From Tychonema litorale BBK16 (GTDB taxonomy: Bacteria; Cyanobacteriota; Cyanobacteriia; Cyanobacteriales; Microcoleaceae), in assembly GCF_021648855.1 (NCBI RefSeq), contig NZ_JAKJHX010000059.1, positions 1 to 23,497 on the forward strand: 23,497 nt of DNA, in the 5' to 3' direction. Shown here one piece after another: positions 8,960 to 19,176 of this stretch (position 1 is the stretch's first letter; the number at the start of each line of letters is the position of its first letter). Under the pieces are notes generated by a model. That model was not told the origin of the DNA. It was given only the letters and a program-made list of their open reading frames with translations, and did not search any database. Made by a program: the position numbers and the translations under genes.

Positions 8960-9760
8960 TCATTTTTTGGTTTGTTGGTATTGCTTTTTTTTCGATCGCG
9001 CTGTGGCCAAAGCCCCGATCCCCAGAATAGTCCCCAACAGTGACATTGGTTCGGGGACTGCCTGAGCCGAGACAGTGAATTGTTTAAAGTCTGCCTCGCT
9101 TGCCTTTTGTCCATCGTCAAAGGAAACTTTTGTCCCCTGAGCCAGTTGTTCTGTTGTCGCAGATTTAAACTGCTCTGGGCTCTTGCCATCGTTGTCGGTG
9201 CTAAATGGATTTGTCGATTCGTAGTTGAGTTTAAAGTCGCCAAATACGGTTTGCTGGCATCCAGTTGCCAGACAGTCTATTCTGCTGAACTTGCTGTCGG
9301 CGGCGAACCAGAGGCTGCTGTTCATGAAGGAACTGCTAGAGACGAATTGCTCGAAGGGTTTGCCGGTGCCGGTGTCGCTCCAGAGCAGGAGGGCGTAAAC
9401 TTGATCCTTAAGAAAGGTGAAGGTTTGGGTAATTTTTCCATCCTTGGATGTGACAGCGTTACCGAACGTTCCTTCTCCGTTTTTGGCGGAGCCGTTATCT
9501 GAGGGTTTAGTTTCGTTAAACAGACTCGATATGTTGCTGTAGCCAAGGTCTTTACCTGCGGATTTGGCTACCCACAAGCTGGATTGGTATAGTCCCTGAG
9601 AGCGATCGAACGTAAAGTTGATAGGTGTGTCTTCATCGAACTGGATGCCACTCGTGCCAAACATAAAAGCTTCTGCGGGTGTGCAGAGACTCAGAAAAAC
9701 TGTGGCCGCGAAACTACTGACAGTTAATGATGTTTTTTTTACTAAGGTTAAAGTAGTCAT
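8960..9760 (-). CDS. PEP-CTERM sorted secreted protein
   Basis: This 266-residue protein has an N-terminal signal peptide (basic MTTLTLVKK, a hydrophobic core, and likely cleavage after TPAEA, about residue 31). At the other end is a canonical PEP-CTERM tail: VPEP (235-238), a hydrophobic helix LLGTILGIGALA, then a basic cluster (ARSKKK). PEP-CTERM tails are recognised by exosortases, which anchor or release the protein at the cell surface. The middle is Ser/Thr/Asn-rich and probably beta-rich; it has a Cys pair in DCLATGC and no family I recognise. A strong Shine-Dalgarno sequence (GGGAGGAA at 9771-9778) fits the chosen start. No exosortase gene is in the window. The sorting signal is certain; the role is unknown, perhaps in the envelope or extracellular matrix. 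Confidence 0.9.
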   Translation of the reverse strand: MTTLTLVKKTSLTVSSFAATVFLSLCTPAEAFMFGTSGIQFDEDTPINFTFDRSQGLYQSSLWVAKSAGKDLGYSNISSLFNETKPSDNGSAKNGEGTFGNAVTSKDGKITQTFTFLKDQVYALLLWSDTGTGKPFEQFVSSSSFMNSSLWFAADSKFSRIDCLATGCQQTVFGDFKLNYESTNPFSTDNDGKSPEQFKSATTEQLAQGTKVSFDDGQKASEADFKQFTVSAQAVPEPMSLLGTILGIGALATARSKKKQYQQTKK

Positions 9761-10188
9761 AAACCCTGATTCCTCCCAAAAATTTATTGTGCACTAAGGT
9801 CGAGAATGCTTGCTGCCACTTAGACTGGCGAAGGCAAGGTTTGTCCTGCTAGATTGAGGACGATCGCATGGGCTTCCATACTCTATTTACAGAGCGGTAT
9901 CAGTTATGTATATCTTTGAGTAAAATATTTTTGATTACTCCTCGAAATTTCACTTACACCAGACTGCCACACTCTAATCTAGAGCAGCCAGTTTTTAGCT
10001 ACTCTGGATCTCCAAAATACAACATTTATTTTTGTTGGCAACGGCCTCTAGTTGACTGAAACTCTTGTAAAGATTGGCTTCCATCAATCAAGCAGACAAT
10101 ATTTTTATGTTTGATTATAAATTTTTTGTAAAGTTAAACTAAAAATATAAAGTTTGTGTAAAGTACATGATTAGCTGGTTAGTAATAC
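9761..10188. other. Gene-free stretch upstream of the PEP-CTERM gene
   Basis: About 430 bp with no convincing gene. It is AT-rich, particularly 10080-10170. It must hold the promoter of the PEP-CTERM gene (minus strand), but I could not identify -10/-35 elements. A 63-codon open frame at 9868-10059 has no Shine-Dalgarno sequence and no recognisable protein features. Confidence 0.6.
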
Positions 10189-10288
10189 AGAGGACACGGC
10201 AGTGCCGTGTCCCTACCATGATTAATTGTAGGGAAACGGCAGTGCCGTGTCCTCTATCTGATTCCAGCGCAGCCGGAATTGATATAAG
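10189..10288. repeat. Composite palindromic repeat element (one outer arm missing)
   Basis: Two copies of the 27-bp unit (core ACGGCAGTGCCGT) stand head to head at 10190-10216 and 10228-10254. They are near-perfect reverse complements, separated by CATGATTAATT. A palindrome with ATTCCAGCGCAGCCGGAAT follows at 10261-10279. The same arrangement, with both outer palindromes, is present at 16541-16661. No open reading frame or transposase is inside, so it looks like a non-autonomous, REP/MITE-like element. Confidence 0.85.
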
Positions 10289-10432
10289 TTGACTTACCTG
10301 CTAATTTACGACAAGAAAAACTAGAGTTTATGATCTTTATTACTGAAACATTTTCACTGTGGATTTTTTTGTGAGTGCCATATTTGAGTAATAAATCTGT
10401 TGATTCAACAATGCTCTTAAACTAGCAGACTC

Positions 10433-10843
10433 TCAAGGGTTCATCCGTCTTGGATTGGCTGCCGCAGTTCCATAGTTGACTCGACAACCGATGTTGAACA
10501 AACTCGAACTGCACTCAAGCGGGACAATCTGCTGGTCAAGGAGGGCGCTGCAACTGACATACTGGTCGTCATTAGTATCTCTTACCATACATTCGATCGG
10601 CTTAGCGCCCGATCGCGCCGACCAACTTTTCATACCTACAACTGAAATAATGTGCTGCCAGTAGAAAGTAAATAGAAACACTCCAAACAGTACAGCAACT
10701 GCTAATCCTACTTTCAACTTCCAACTACTGAGGACGTTTCCTACAGTATTTTTCAAGTTTTCTACCCCAGAAATCAAGCTTTCGGTAGTTGTTTCTGGAG
10801 TTGGCAAATTTGTTGGTGTTTGTTCTGTTGGAATTTCCGACAT
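10433..10843 (-). CDS. Small single-pass membrane protein with four C-terminal cysteines, unknown family
   Basis: I do not recognise this 136-residue protein. It starts with a Pro/Thr/Glu-rich low-complexity tail (residues 1-25). A short amphipathic segment (about 26-42) follows, then one clear transmembrane helix (LKVGLAVAVLFGVFLFTFYW, about 43-62). The C-terminal domain of about 70 residues has four cysteines (ECM, SCS, ECS, GCR), which could form two disulfides if it faces the periplasm. The start is supported by a good Shine-Dalgarno sequence (AGGAGA, about 7 bases before the ATG). It is on the same strand as ligA but 215 bp downstream of the ligA stop, beyond a repeat tract, so it probably has its own promoter. 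A role in the envelope is only a guess. Confidence 0.7.
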   Translation of the reverse strand: MSEIPTEQTPTNLPTPETTTESLISGVENLKNTVGNVLSSWKLKVGLAVAVLFGVFLFTFYWQHIISVVGMKSWSARSGAKPIECMVRDTNDDQYVSCSALLDQQIVPLECSSSLFNIGCRVNYGTAAANPRRMNP

Positions 10844-10952
10844 AATGTATCTCCTATGGTTGCTGGGATTTGCTTGGGTTTGTATTGGCCGCGCTATTTG
10901 AGCGAACTACATTAAATTTTAGCAAAAGTTAGGTTGGAGAAACAGAGGTTGA

Positions 10953-11053
10953 GATAGAAACAGAGGATGAGATAGAAACGGAGGACACGGCAGGATAGAA
11001 ACGGAGGACACGGCAGGATAGAAACGGAGGACACGGCAGTGCCGTTTCCCTAC
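10953..11053. repeat. 23-bp tandem repeat growing out of a palindromic element
   Basis: Three exact 23-bp units (GATAGAAACGGAGGACACGG then CAG) occupy 10971-10993, 10994-11016 and 11017-11039, preceded by a degenerate copy at about 10953. The last runs into a full palindromic unit at 11027-11053 (core ACGGCAGTGCCGT). The left half of the palindrome has thus been amplified in tandem. The array ends six bases before the ligA stop codon. Confidence 0.9.
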
Positions 11054-11058
11054 CCCGA

Positions 11059-13488
<2,430 letters not shown>

Positions 13489-13566
13489 TTAATGGCAGTG
13501 CATAGTTGAACACAGCTCCTAGAGATTTTAGCATTAGTTGGATGCCATGTCAGGCTGGTTAATTGA

Positions 13567-14550
13567 TTACAAATTTAAGTCCGGAAACTCGCTAAATTTC
13601 TTTTTTTCACCAGATATTGAGAATTGAAGATTTTCGGAATCTTTCCCCCCATTAAATTTGCTGTTACCACAAGATTTTAGCAAATCTTGAGAGCTCACTT
13701 TTGTGAAAGCTAGCGGTTCAGCGTGTTCTACCTGAAACACATTGGCGTATAGGTTGGCAACTATTTGTTTTCCTCCTTGGGTTAAGTCTAAATAGTTGAG
13801 GGCGGCGGGAATGTAGGGAAATACTCCATTCCAATAAAATTTGGCATAATTTTGTCGCAAATCTCCCGGAGATTTGTAGCCCAAAATTTTATTGGTGCCG
13901 ACTTCCTCAAATTCGTAGAATAGGGCGCTAATTTTTCGCAGGTAATTGGGATCGCTCAATTGACCGATTAAATCGGCGGCACGGGCTAGTCCCGAATAGT
14001 TGTTTCTATCTTGATGGGTTTCGCTCGACGGAACTGGAAAACGAGTTAATTCAATATTGCGTTTGATTTGTTCGGCGTCAATTAATGTGTGGCCGCCGAA
14101 GCGTTCGTCAATTACGAGTTTTCCCCGATCGACATGATAAGCAGTTAAGCTAGCGGAAGTTGCGCCGATCGGCACAGAAACCATATTCCCGTCAATGCCC
14201 GTGGCGTAGAGACCGACAGCTTCTTGGTCTTGGCGACAAACACCTTTGACGTAGCCGATATCGTGGCACAGTAGCGATATTAGGTAGTGCAGCCAATCTT
14301 CTGGCGATACTCCCCCCTCGCGAATGTGCTTTCCCCGGAGAATTTCCTGTCCCACCAGCGCTACTAGCATGGTGTGTTCCACATTGTGATATAGAGCATC
14401 ACAATTAGCGATATTTTCCAGAGCCATTGTCCCCGCCCAGGCGATAATTTCTGGGTAGTCGGGCTTGTATTTGCCGTAGGTGCGGCGATAGCCGGCCTGT
14501 AGCTCTTGAACAAAAGCATCAATTAGGATAGCAGTTGCATTGAACATCAT
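13567..14550 (-). CDS. HD-domain metal-dependent phosphohydrolase
   Basis: This 327-residue protein carries an HD-type metallohydrolase domain. Visible metal ligands are H55 in YHNVEHT, the H96-D97 doublet in LLCHDIGY and a distal aspartate, probably D193 in LARAADLIGQ. The HNxxH spacing resembles class I cyclic-nucleotide phosphodiesterases more than simple nucleotidases, but the substrate cannot be read from the sequence. It resembles a cyanobacterial family named after Nostoc punctiforme Npun_R2479 (recalled, not checked). There is no signal peptide or membrane segment. The C-terminal 50 residues are polar and probably disordered. It is upstream of ligA on the same strand with a 99-bp gap, so cotranscription is possible but not evident. 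An alternative start is the second Met. Confidence 0.85.
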   Translation of the reverse strand: MMFNATAILIDAFVQELQAGYRRTYGKYKPDYPEIIAWAGTMALENIANCDALYHNVEHTMLVALVGQEILRGKHIREGGVSPEDWLHYLISLLCHDIGYVKGVCRQDQEAVGLYATGIDGNMVSVPIGATSASLTAYHVDRGKLVIDERFGGHTLIDAEQIKRNIELTRFPVPSSETHQDRNNYSGLARAADLIGQLSDPNYLRKISALFYEFEEVGTNKILGYKSPGDLRQNYAKFYWNGVFPYIPAALNYLDLTQGGKQIVANLYANVFQVEHAEPLAFTKVSSQDLLKSCGNSKFNGGKDSENLQFSISGEKKKFSEFPDLNL

Positions 14551-14750
14551 AGATTCTCCAACTAAAAATTTACTTAGTGATTCGATCGCAAATATCTATC
14601 TAAAGATGATGGCAAAATAATTAATATTGAATTTGAAATTTTAGGTAGGGTTGTTCAAGTAAAAATTTGATTTAGGGTAATATTTATACGATAACCTAAA
14701 TTGATTGGAAATCGATCGATTGTTCTGCATTAAATATTGACGAAACAATT

Positions 14751-14756
14751 TATACT
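14751..14756 (+). promoter_or_regulatory. Candidate -10 box of the DUF1400 hydrolase gene
   Basis: TATACT lies 42-47 bases before the ATG. The nearby TTGACG (14737-14742) is only 8 bases upstream and therefore badly spaced, so no proper -35 box is seen. This would suit a type 2 (activator-dependent) cyanobacterial promoter, but the call is weak. Confidence 0.3.
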
Positions 14757-14797
14757 GTTTGATCGACTAATTATAAAAAGTCCTGGGTAGAAAAGTT

Positions 14798-16531
14798 ATG
14801 AACTGTCTGTTTCCGAGTATCCCCCCTGTTGTCCATCGCACTCGGCTCTCTTGCATCCGAAAATACCTAGGATTGTTGGCATTCACGGCTGTTTGCACAG
14901 CCACGCCTGCTTTTGGTGCCGATCGCATTTATGTAACTTATGGCCCACTAGAAGTATCAGTTCCCATTGAATCTCTGGCACTCTTTGCTAAGGTCGGCAA
15001 AATAGACTCCAACTTGGACGGCTTCGCTCAGTACGCTAAGAAAGAACAGCTAGCTCAGATTCAACTTGTTCTGCAAGCTCGTGCTGAAATCAAAGCCGTG
15101 ACCATCGCCCAATTCCTCTACACGGCTCAAGGAGAATTGCTGCTAGAGCGTTTGGGCAGGGTAATTCAAACCAAAGCTCGACAGCCTGGATTTTATGCGA
15201 TTCGAGCTGCTTTAATTTTAGCTGCATCCGACCCAGAAGGTCTGACAATTGTCAATGTGCTGCGGAAATTTCCTACTTATGGCATCAGGATTGACATCGC
15301 TCGCGCCTTGGGTATTGCCGACGAACTGACGACGCTAATCAACCGTTCCAATCGCGCGATCGAAGGAATTGCCAAGTTGTCGGAAGCACAAGCAGTTTTA
15401 GAACCCGAAATCCCCGCCGCCGAAAGACTACAGCCCCAGCTACCAGGCTCCTATACTTGGAAAAAATCATCGGTAACTCTGACGAGCCCCAATCGCGATC
15501 GCACATTTGGGATCGACATCTATCTGCCCCAAGGCAATCCCCGACCCGCCCCTGTCGTGGTAATTTCCCATGGTTTGGGATCAGATCGCATTTCCTTTGA
15601 GTATTTAGCCAAACACCTAGCCTCCTATGGCTTTGCCGTCGCAGTCCCCGAACACCCTGGCAGCAATGCCAAACAACTGCAAGACTTAATCACAGGCAAA
15701 GCCAACGAATTAGTAGAACCAGCAGAATTTGTCAACCGCCCTCTCGATGTCAAAGACTTGCTGGATTATTTAACCCGCCTTTCGGTAAGCAATCCAACTT
15801 ACCGAGGGCAACTCGACTTACAGCGAGTGGGCATCATCGGCCAATCTTTCGGCGGTTACACAGCTTTGGCATTAGCTGGGGCACAGATGAATTTTGCACA
15901 GCTAGACAAAGACTGTCGGCTAGAAAACGACACTTGGAACATCTCGCTATTGTTACAGTGCCGTGCCCGCGGGTTGGATCGTAGTCAGTCCAATTTCACA
16001 GATCCGCGAATCAAAGCTGCGATCGCAATCAACCCAATTAGTAGCAGCATTCTGGGAGAAACAAGCCTCAGCAAAATCCAAATTCCAGTCATGGTAATCG
16101 CAGGCAGCGCCGATACAGTCGCCCCCGCTCTGGTAGAACAAATTCAACCTTTCACCTGGTTAACATCGCCCAACAAATATTTGGTATTGATGAAAAATGG
16201 GACTCACTTCTCCACGATCGACCAATCCTCTGAAAGCATCTTTCGTCCATCTCCTGATGTGATCGGGCCAGAACCCGCCTTAGCCCGTCGCTACCTCAAC
16301 GGACTCAGTCTCGCTTTTATGGAAAGCTCTTTGAACAACCAGCCCCAATTCCTTCCCTATCTGGAATCCTCCTATGCTCAAAGCATTTCCAGAGATTCCC
16401 TGGGGCTGACAATTTTGCGATCGCTCACGTCACAGCAATTGGAACAGTTACTGACCAGTTCTCAATCGCCCAGTCGCCCTGCTTCCCCACTCTCAACCCC
16501 CCAACCTCAGCCAGTTCCGGTTCCTCGGTAA
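14798..16531 (+). CDS. Secreted DUF1400 alpha/beta hydrolase
   Basis: This 577-residue protein has an N-terminal secretion signal (hydrophobic LGLLAFTAVCTATPAFG, cleavage likely after residue 40). A helical DUF1400 domain (about 43-180) follows, typical of cyanobacterial hydrolases, and then an alpha/beta-hydrolase fold (about 225-505) like dienelactone hydrolases, lipases and PAF-acetylhydrolases. The catalytic triad can be read: nucleophile S350 in GQSFGG, acid D439 in GSADTVAP and H470 in NGTHFS. The oxyanion-hole strand is VVVISHGLGS. The tail (about 555-577) is Pro/Ser/Gln-rich and disordered. The start ATG has no strong Shine-Dalgarno sequence; the signal peptide begins about 20 residues later, so a later start is possible but no in-frame Met supports it. 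It is probably a periplasmic or thylakoid-lumen esterase with unknown substrate. Confidence 0.9.
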   Translation: MNCLFPSIPPVVHRTRLSCIRKYLGLLAFTAVCTATPAFGADRIYVTYGPLEVSVPIESLALFAKVGKIDSNLDGFAQYAKKEQLAQIQLVLQARAEIKAVTIAQFLYTAQGELLLERLGRVIQTKARQPGFYAIRAALILAASDPEGLTIVNVLRKFPTYGIRIDIARALGIADELTTLINRSNRAIEGIAKLSEAQAVLEPEIPAAERLQPQLPGSYTWKKSSVTLTSPNRDRTFGIDIYLPQGNPRPAPVVVISHGLGSDRISFEYLAKHLASYGFAVAVPEHPGSNAKQLQDLITGKANELVEPAEFVNRPLDVKDLLDYLTRLSVSNPTYRGQLDLQRVGIIGQSFGGYTALALAGAQMNFAQLDKDCRLENDTWNISLLLQCRARGLDRSQSNFTDPRIKAAIAINPISSSILGETSLSKIQIPVMVIAGSADTVAPALVEQIQPFTWLTSPNKYLVLMKNGTHFSTIDQSSESIFRPSPDVIGPEPALARRYLNGLSLAFMESSLNNQPQFLPYLESSYAQSISRDSLGLTILRSLTSQQLEQLLTSSQSPSRPASPLSTPQPQPVPVPR

Positions 16532-16540
16532 GGTAATATC

Positions 16541-16661
16541 AATTCCGGTTGCACCGGAATATAAGAGGAGACGGCAGTGCCGTTTCCCTACCCAAAATAA
16601 TATTGTAGGACACGACACTGCCGTCTCCTCATTTCGGCTAATAATTCCGATGCAACCGGAA
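16541..16661. repeat. Complete nested palindromic element
   Basis: The outer arms AATTCCGGTTGCACCGGAAT (16541-16560) and AATTCCGATGCAACCGGAA (16643-16661) are each palindromic. Inside, GAGGAGACGGCAGTGCCGTT (start of 16565-16591) and its near reverse complement at 16605-16630 face each other across an AT-rich spacer. The element is about 120 bp, non-coding, and sits between the hydrolase stop and the RTX gene. Related copies are at 10189-10288 (one outer arm missing), 11027-11053 and 71-96 (inner half only), and 2682-2699 (outer palindrome only). Confidence 0.88.
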
Positions 16662-16708
16662 ATTAGCTAACTTAGAAGTGCAAATTTCTAATTACTCAGG
16701 GTACAACG

Positions 16709-17476
16709 ATGCCACAAGCAGCCCCTCTTCAAATAATTCCCAAATCAACAACCCCAACCCCCACTTCTACTGGCACGACTACCAACTCTGGTGGTACCAC
16801 CGTTAGCAGGAGTGGCATTTCCGGCACTTCTGGCCCGGATAGCCTCAGTGGTACTACCGGGGATAACTCGATCTTTGGTTTGGGAGGCCCGGATACAATT
16901 TTTGGTTTAGCTGGCAACGATACAATCTACGGTGAAGACGGTGACGACTCAATCCGCGGCGACGCTGGTAATGACTGCTTATTCGGCGGTAGCGGTAGAG
17001 ACAGTATGTTTGGCAACGAAGGAGATGACTCTCTATTTGGTGGCAAAGGTGCTGATTCACAAAGTGGCGATGATGGCAATGACTTGCTATTTGGCAACCA
17101 GGACAACGATACTTTGTTGGGAGAGGCGGGCAATGACACCTTTTTTGGGGGTTCTGGCGATGATTCGCTGTTTGGAGGGGCTGGCGATGATAGTCTTTCG
17201 GGCGATCGAGGTAAAGATACTTTAACTGGCGGCTTGGGAAATGATACGTTTGTGATCAGCCCTTCTTCTGATGGGGATTTGATTGGAGATTTTACTGATG
17301 GTGGCGATCGCATTCGTTTAGGTGCCGGTCTCACCTTTGCTGAACTCACTATTTCCGCTGGTATTAGCGGAACTACCCCAAGTACAATTATTCAGCTTAC
17401 AACCACTAAGGAAACTCTGGCTACTGTCTTCGGAGTTTCCAGTAGTCTGATCGGTCGGACTGACTTTATTTTTTAA
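16709..17476 (+). CDS. RTX / hemolysin-type calcium-binding repeat protein
   Basis: This 255-residue acidic protein is mostly RTX nonapeptide repeats (GGxGxDxxx). At least a dozen tandem copies run from about residue 50 to 172, for example [20 protein letters not shown], which would fold as a calcium-filled parallel beta-roll. The N-terminus (about 1-45) is a Pro/Thr/Ser/Gly-rich low-complexity linker. The C-terminal 80 residues ([19 protein letters not shown] and on) match the usual end of cyanobacterial RTX proteins. There is no N-terminal signal, as expected for type I secretion through a C-terminal signal. No enzymatic domain and no ABC exporter genes are nearby, so it may be a small surface or matrix protein. 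AGGG lies about 8 bases before the ATG. Confidence 0.92.
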   Translation: MPQAAPLQIIPKSTTPTPTSTGTTTNSGGTTVSRSGISGTSGPDSLSGTTGDNSIFGLGGPDTIFGLAGNDTIYGEDGDDSIRGDAGNDCLFGGSGRDSMFGNEGDDSLFGGKGADSQSGDDGNDLLFGNQDNDTLLGEAGNDTFFGGSGDDSLFGGAGDDSLSGDRGKDTLTGGLGNDTFVISPSSDGDLIGDFTDGGDRIRLGAGLTFAELTISAGISGTTPSTIIQLTTTKETLATVFGVSSSLIGRTDFIF

Positions 17477-17806
17477 ATTGGGAATTGGGAATTGGGAATT
17501 GGGAATTGGGAATTGGGAATTGGGAACTGGGAATTGGGAATTGGGAATTGGGAACTGGGAATTGGGAATTGGGAATTGTCAACTAACAATTAACAACTAA
17601 CAACTAACAACTAACAATTAACAACTAACAACTAACGAATTCCCCATGCCCCATGCCCTATGCCCCATGCCCTATGCCCCATGCCCTATGCCCTATGCCC
17701 TATGCCCTATGCCCTATGCCCTATGCCCCATGCCCTATGCCCCATGCCCCATGCCCTATGCCCTATGCCCCATGCCCTATGCCCCATTCCCATTCCCCAT
17801 TCCCAA
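17477..17806. repeat. Three-block heptamer repeat array upstream of truB
   Basis: The whole 337-bp gap between the RTX gene and truB is repeat. Block 1 (about 17477-17578) is GGGAATT with occasional GGGAACT. Block 2 (about 17578-17637) is AACTAAC/AACAATT. Block 3 (about 17640-17806) is ATGCCCC/ATGCCCT, turning into ATTCCCC at the end. All have a 7-bp period. Block 1 and the end of block 3 are partly complementary. The array ends about 10 bases before the truB ATG. Confidence 0.93.
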
Positions 17807-17813
17807 ATAACAA

Positions 17814-18755
17814 ATGTATGAAGGTTTCCTAAATCTGAATAAACCTGCGGGTATGACTTCCCACGACTGCGTGGGGCAAGTCCGCCGTCTGTTGAAACTC
17901 AAGCGAGTAGGACACGGAGGAACCCTCGATCCTACTGTGACTGGCGTTTTGCCGATCGCTCTTGGCAAGGCAACGAGGCTGCTACAATTTCTCCAACATC
18001 AGAAAGCTTATCAAGGTACGATTCGGTTTGGTTTAACTACTGCTACGGACGATTTAGAAGGAGAAATTCTCAGTTTTCAATCGGTGCCGGATTTGAGCTT
18101 GGAAAAAGTGCAAACAGAACTACCGAAGTTTATCGGAAAACTTGAGCAATTTCCACCGAACTTTAGTGCAATTCAGGTGGGAGGTAAACGCCTTTATGAG
18201 TTAGCGAGGAAGGGCGAAACTGTGGAAGTTGCTGCTAGGAAGGTTGAGGTTTTCCGGCTTGATGTTTTGGATTGGCGGCCTGGGGATTTTCCGGAATTGG
18301 ATTTGGCGATTTCCTGTGGGGCTGGTACTTACATTCGGGCGATCGCTCGCGATTTGGGTGCTATGTTGAATGTAGGCGGCACTTTGGCCTGTTTGACTCG
18401 TACTGAAAGTAGTGGTTTTGCGATCGAGCAAAGTCTCAGTTTTGAAGATTTGGAAATGCAATTACAGGAGGGTAAATTTTCCCCAATCTTACCATCAGAG
18501 GTGTTGGGACATTTAGGGGCGATCGTCCTTTCTCCTGAATATGCCAAACGCTGGTTTCAAGGACAGCGCCTGCCGATTCCTGAAACGCCTGAACCAGAAA
18601 GGGAGGAAGCAAGTAAAAATGAGATCCCTTATACCCTAAACCCCCTGTCTCCATATTTTTTGCAAGTTTATAACGAAGACGGTCAATTCTTAGGTATCGG
18701 TCAAGTTGCAAACTCTGATACAAACACGATTTTGTCTCCTCATGTTGTGTTTTAA
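17814..18755 (+). CDS. truB: tRNA pseudouridine-55 synthase
   Basis: TruB converts U55 in the T-loop of tRNAs to pseudouridine. The 313-residue protein begins with the family signature [17 protein letters not shown]. It has the catalytic aspartate D39 in GHGGTLDP, the second motif [13 protein letters not shown], the substrate-binding [24 protein letters not shown] and the [17 protein letters not shown] motif. The C-terminal third (about 230-313) is a divergent tail with an inserted Pro/Glu-rich linker ([17 protein letters not shown]), as in many cyanobacterial TruB proteins. The ATG is only about 10 bases after a heptamer repeat array and has no Shine-Dalgarno sequence, so the leader and promoter must lie in or beyond the repeats. 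yidD follows 45 bp downstream on the same strand and is probably cotranscribed. Confidence 0.97.
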   Translation: MYEGFLNLNKPAGMTSHDCVGQVRRLLKLKRVGHGGTLDPTVTGVLPIALGKATRLLQFLQHQKAYQGTIRFGLTTATDDLEGEILSFQSVPDLSLEKVQTELPKFIGKLEQFPPNFSAIQVGGKRLYELARKGETVEVAARKVEVFRLDVLDWRPGDFPELDLAISCGAGTYIRAIARDLGAMLNVGGTLACLTRTESSGFAIEQSLSFEDLEMQLQEGKFSPILPSEVLGHLGAIVLSPEYAKRWFQGQRLPIPETPEPEREEASKNEIPYTLNPLSPYFLQVYNEDGQFLGIGQVANSDTNTILSPHVVF

Positions 18756-18799
18756 TTCTGGAAATTAAGTTGACTTTTTGACAAACTTATGATAGTAGC

Positions 18800-19033
18800 A
18801 TGGCAATGAAAATAGTGCTGATTGGATTGATACGAGGCTACAAAATAGGTATTTCTCCTTATTTACCTAATGCTTGTAGATTTTACCCAACTTGTTCGCA
18901 ATATGCGATCGAAGCAATAGAAAGATTTGGGGTTGCCCGTGGTGGATCGATCGCAATTAAGCGGATTTTGCGCTGTCACCCCCTACATCCTGGGGGGTAT
19001 GACCCAGTACCTCCCAAAGATAGTTCTAAGTAA
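18800..19033 (+). CDS. yidD: YidD, membrane protein insertion efficiency factor
   Basis: YidD is a small membrane-associated protein that helps YidC-dependent insertion of inner-membrane proteins. The 77-residue product has the standard length. It carries the family hallmarks: an N-terminal amphipathic/hydrophobic segment ([22 protein letters not shown]), the conserved [15 protein letters not shown] motif (C26, C32) and [14 protein letters not shown] (C59). A second ATG two codons downstream is an alternative start. In many bacteria yidD lies in the rpmH-rnpA-yidD-yidC cluster; here it follows truB instead, and a hairpin at 19051-19083 probably ends the transcript. Confidence 0.96.
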   Translation: MAMKIVLIGLIRGYKIGISPYLPNACRFYPTCSQYAIEAIERFGVARGGSIAIKRILRCHPLHPGGYDPVPPKDSSK

Positions 19034-19050
19034 AATTAACGTCAAAAACC

Positions 19051-19090
19051 AGAGCCTCAACTTCTTGAAGAAATTGGGGCTCTAAGTATA
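19051..19090 (+). terminator. Probable terminator after yidD
   Basis: AGAGCC (19051-19056) pairs with GGCTCT (19078-19083) around an inner TTCTT-G-AAGAA hairpin. An AT-rich AAGTATATTTT follows. The T-run is imperfect, so termination efficiency is uncertain. Confidence 0.55.
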
Positions 19091-19176
19091 TTTTGAGTAT
19101 TTAAAAAAAATCAGTAATATTACTGTTTTTCTCGACTTCTCAGAAGTTGTAAAATATCATAAAGGGAATAAAGGGA

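Noticed and set aside
8960..9760. PEP-CTERM / exosortase cluster
   Set aside because: Only the sorted protein is here; no exosortase or exopolysaccharide operon is in the window, and PEP-CTERM proteins are often scattered.
9868..10059. 63-codon open frame on the plus strand in the gene-free stretch
   Set aside because: No ribosome binding site, unusual composition, no recognisable motif; the region is better explained as the promoter side of the PEP-CTERM gene.
16927..17349. 140-codon frame antisense to the RTX gene
   Set aside because: Its Pro/Ser-rich periodic sequence is just the complement of the Gly/Asp RTX repeats.
16709..17476. RTX toxin operon
   Set aside because: Only a repeat protein is present; no acyltransferase, ABC exporter or membrane fusion protein gene is adjacent, and there is no effector domain.
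17477..17806. Possible origin of replication iterons or CRISPR
   Set aside because: The units are 7-bp microsatellite-like repeats of three kinds, with no DnaA boxes, dnaA/dnaN genes or unique spacers.
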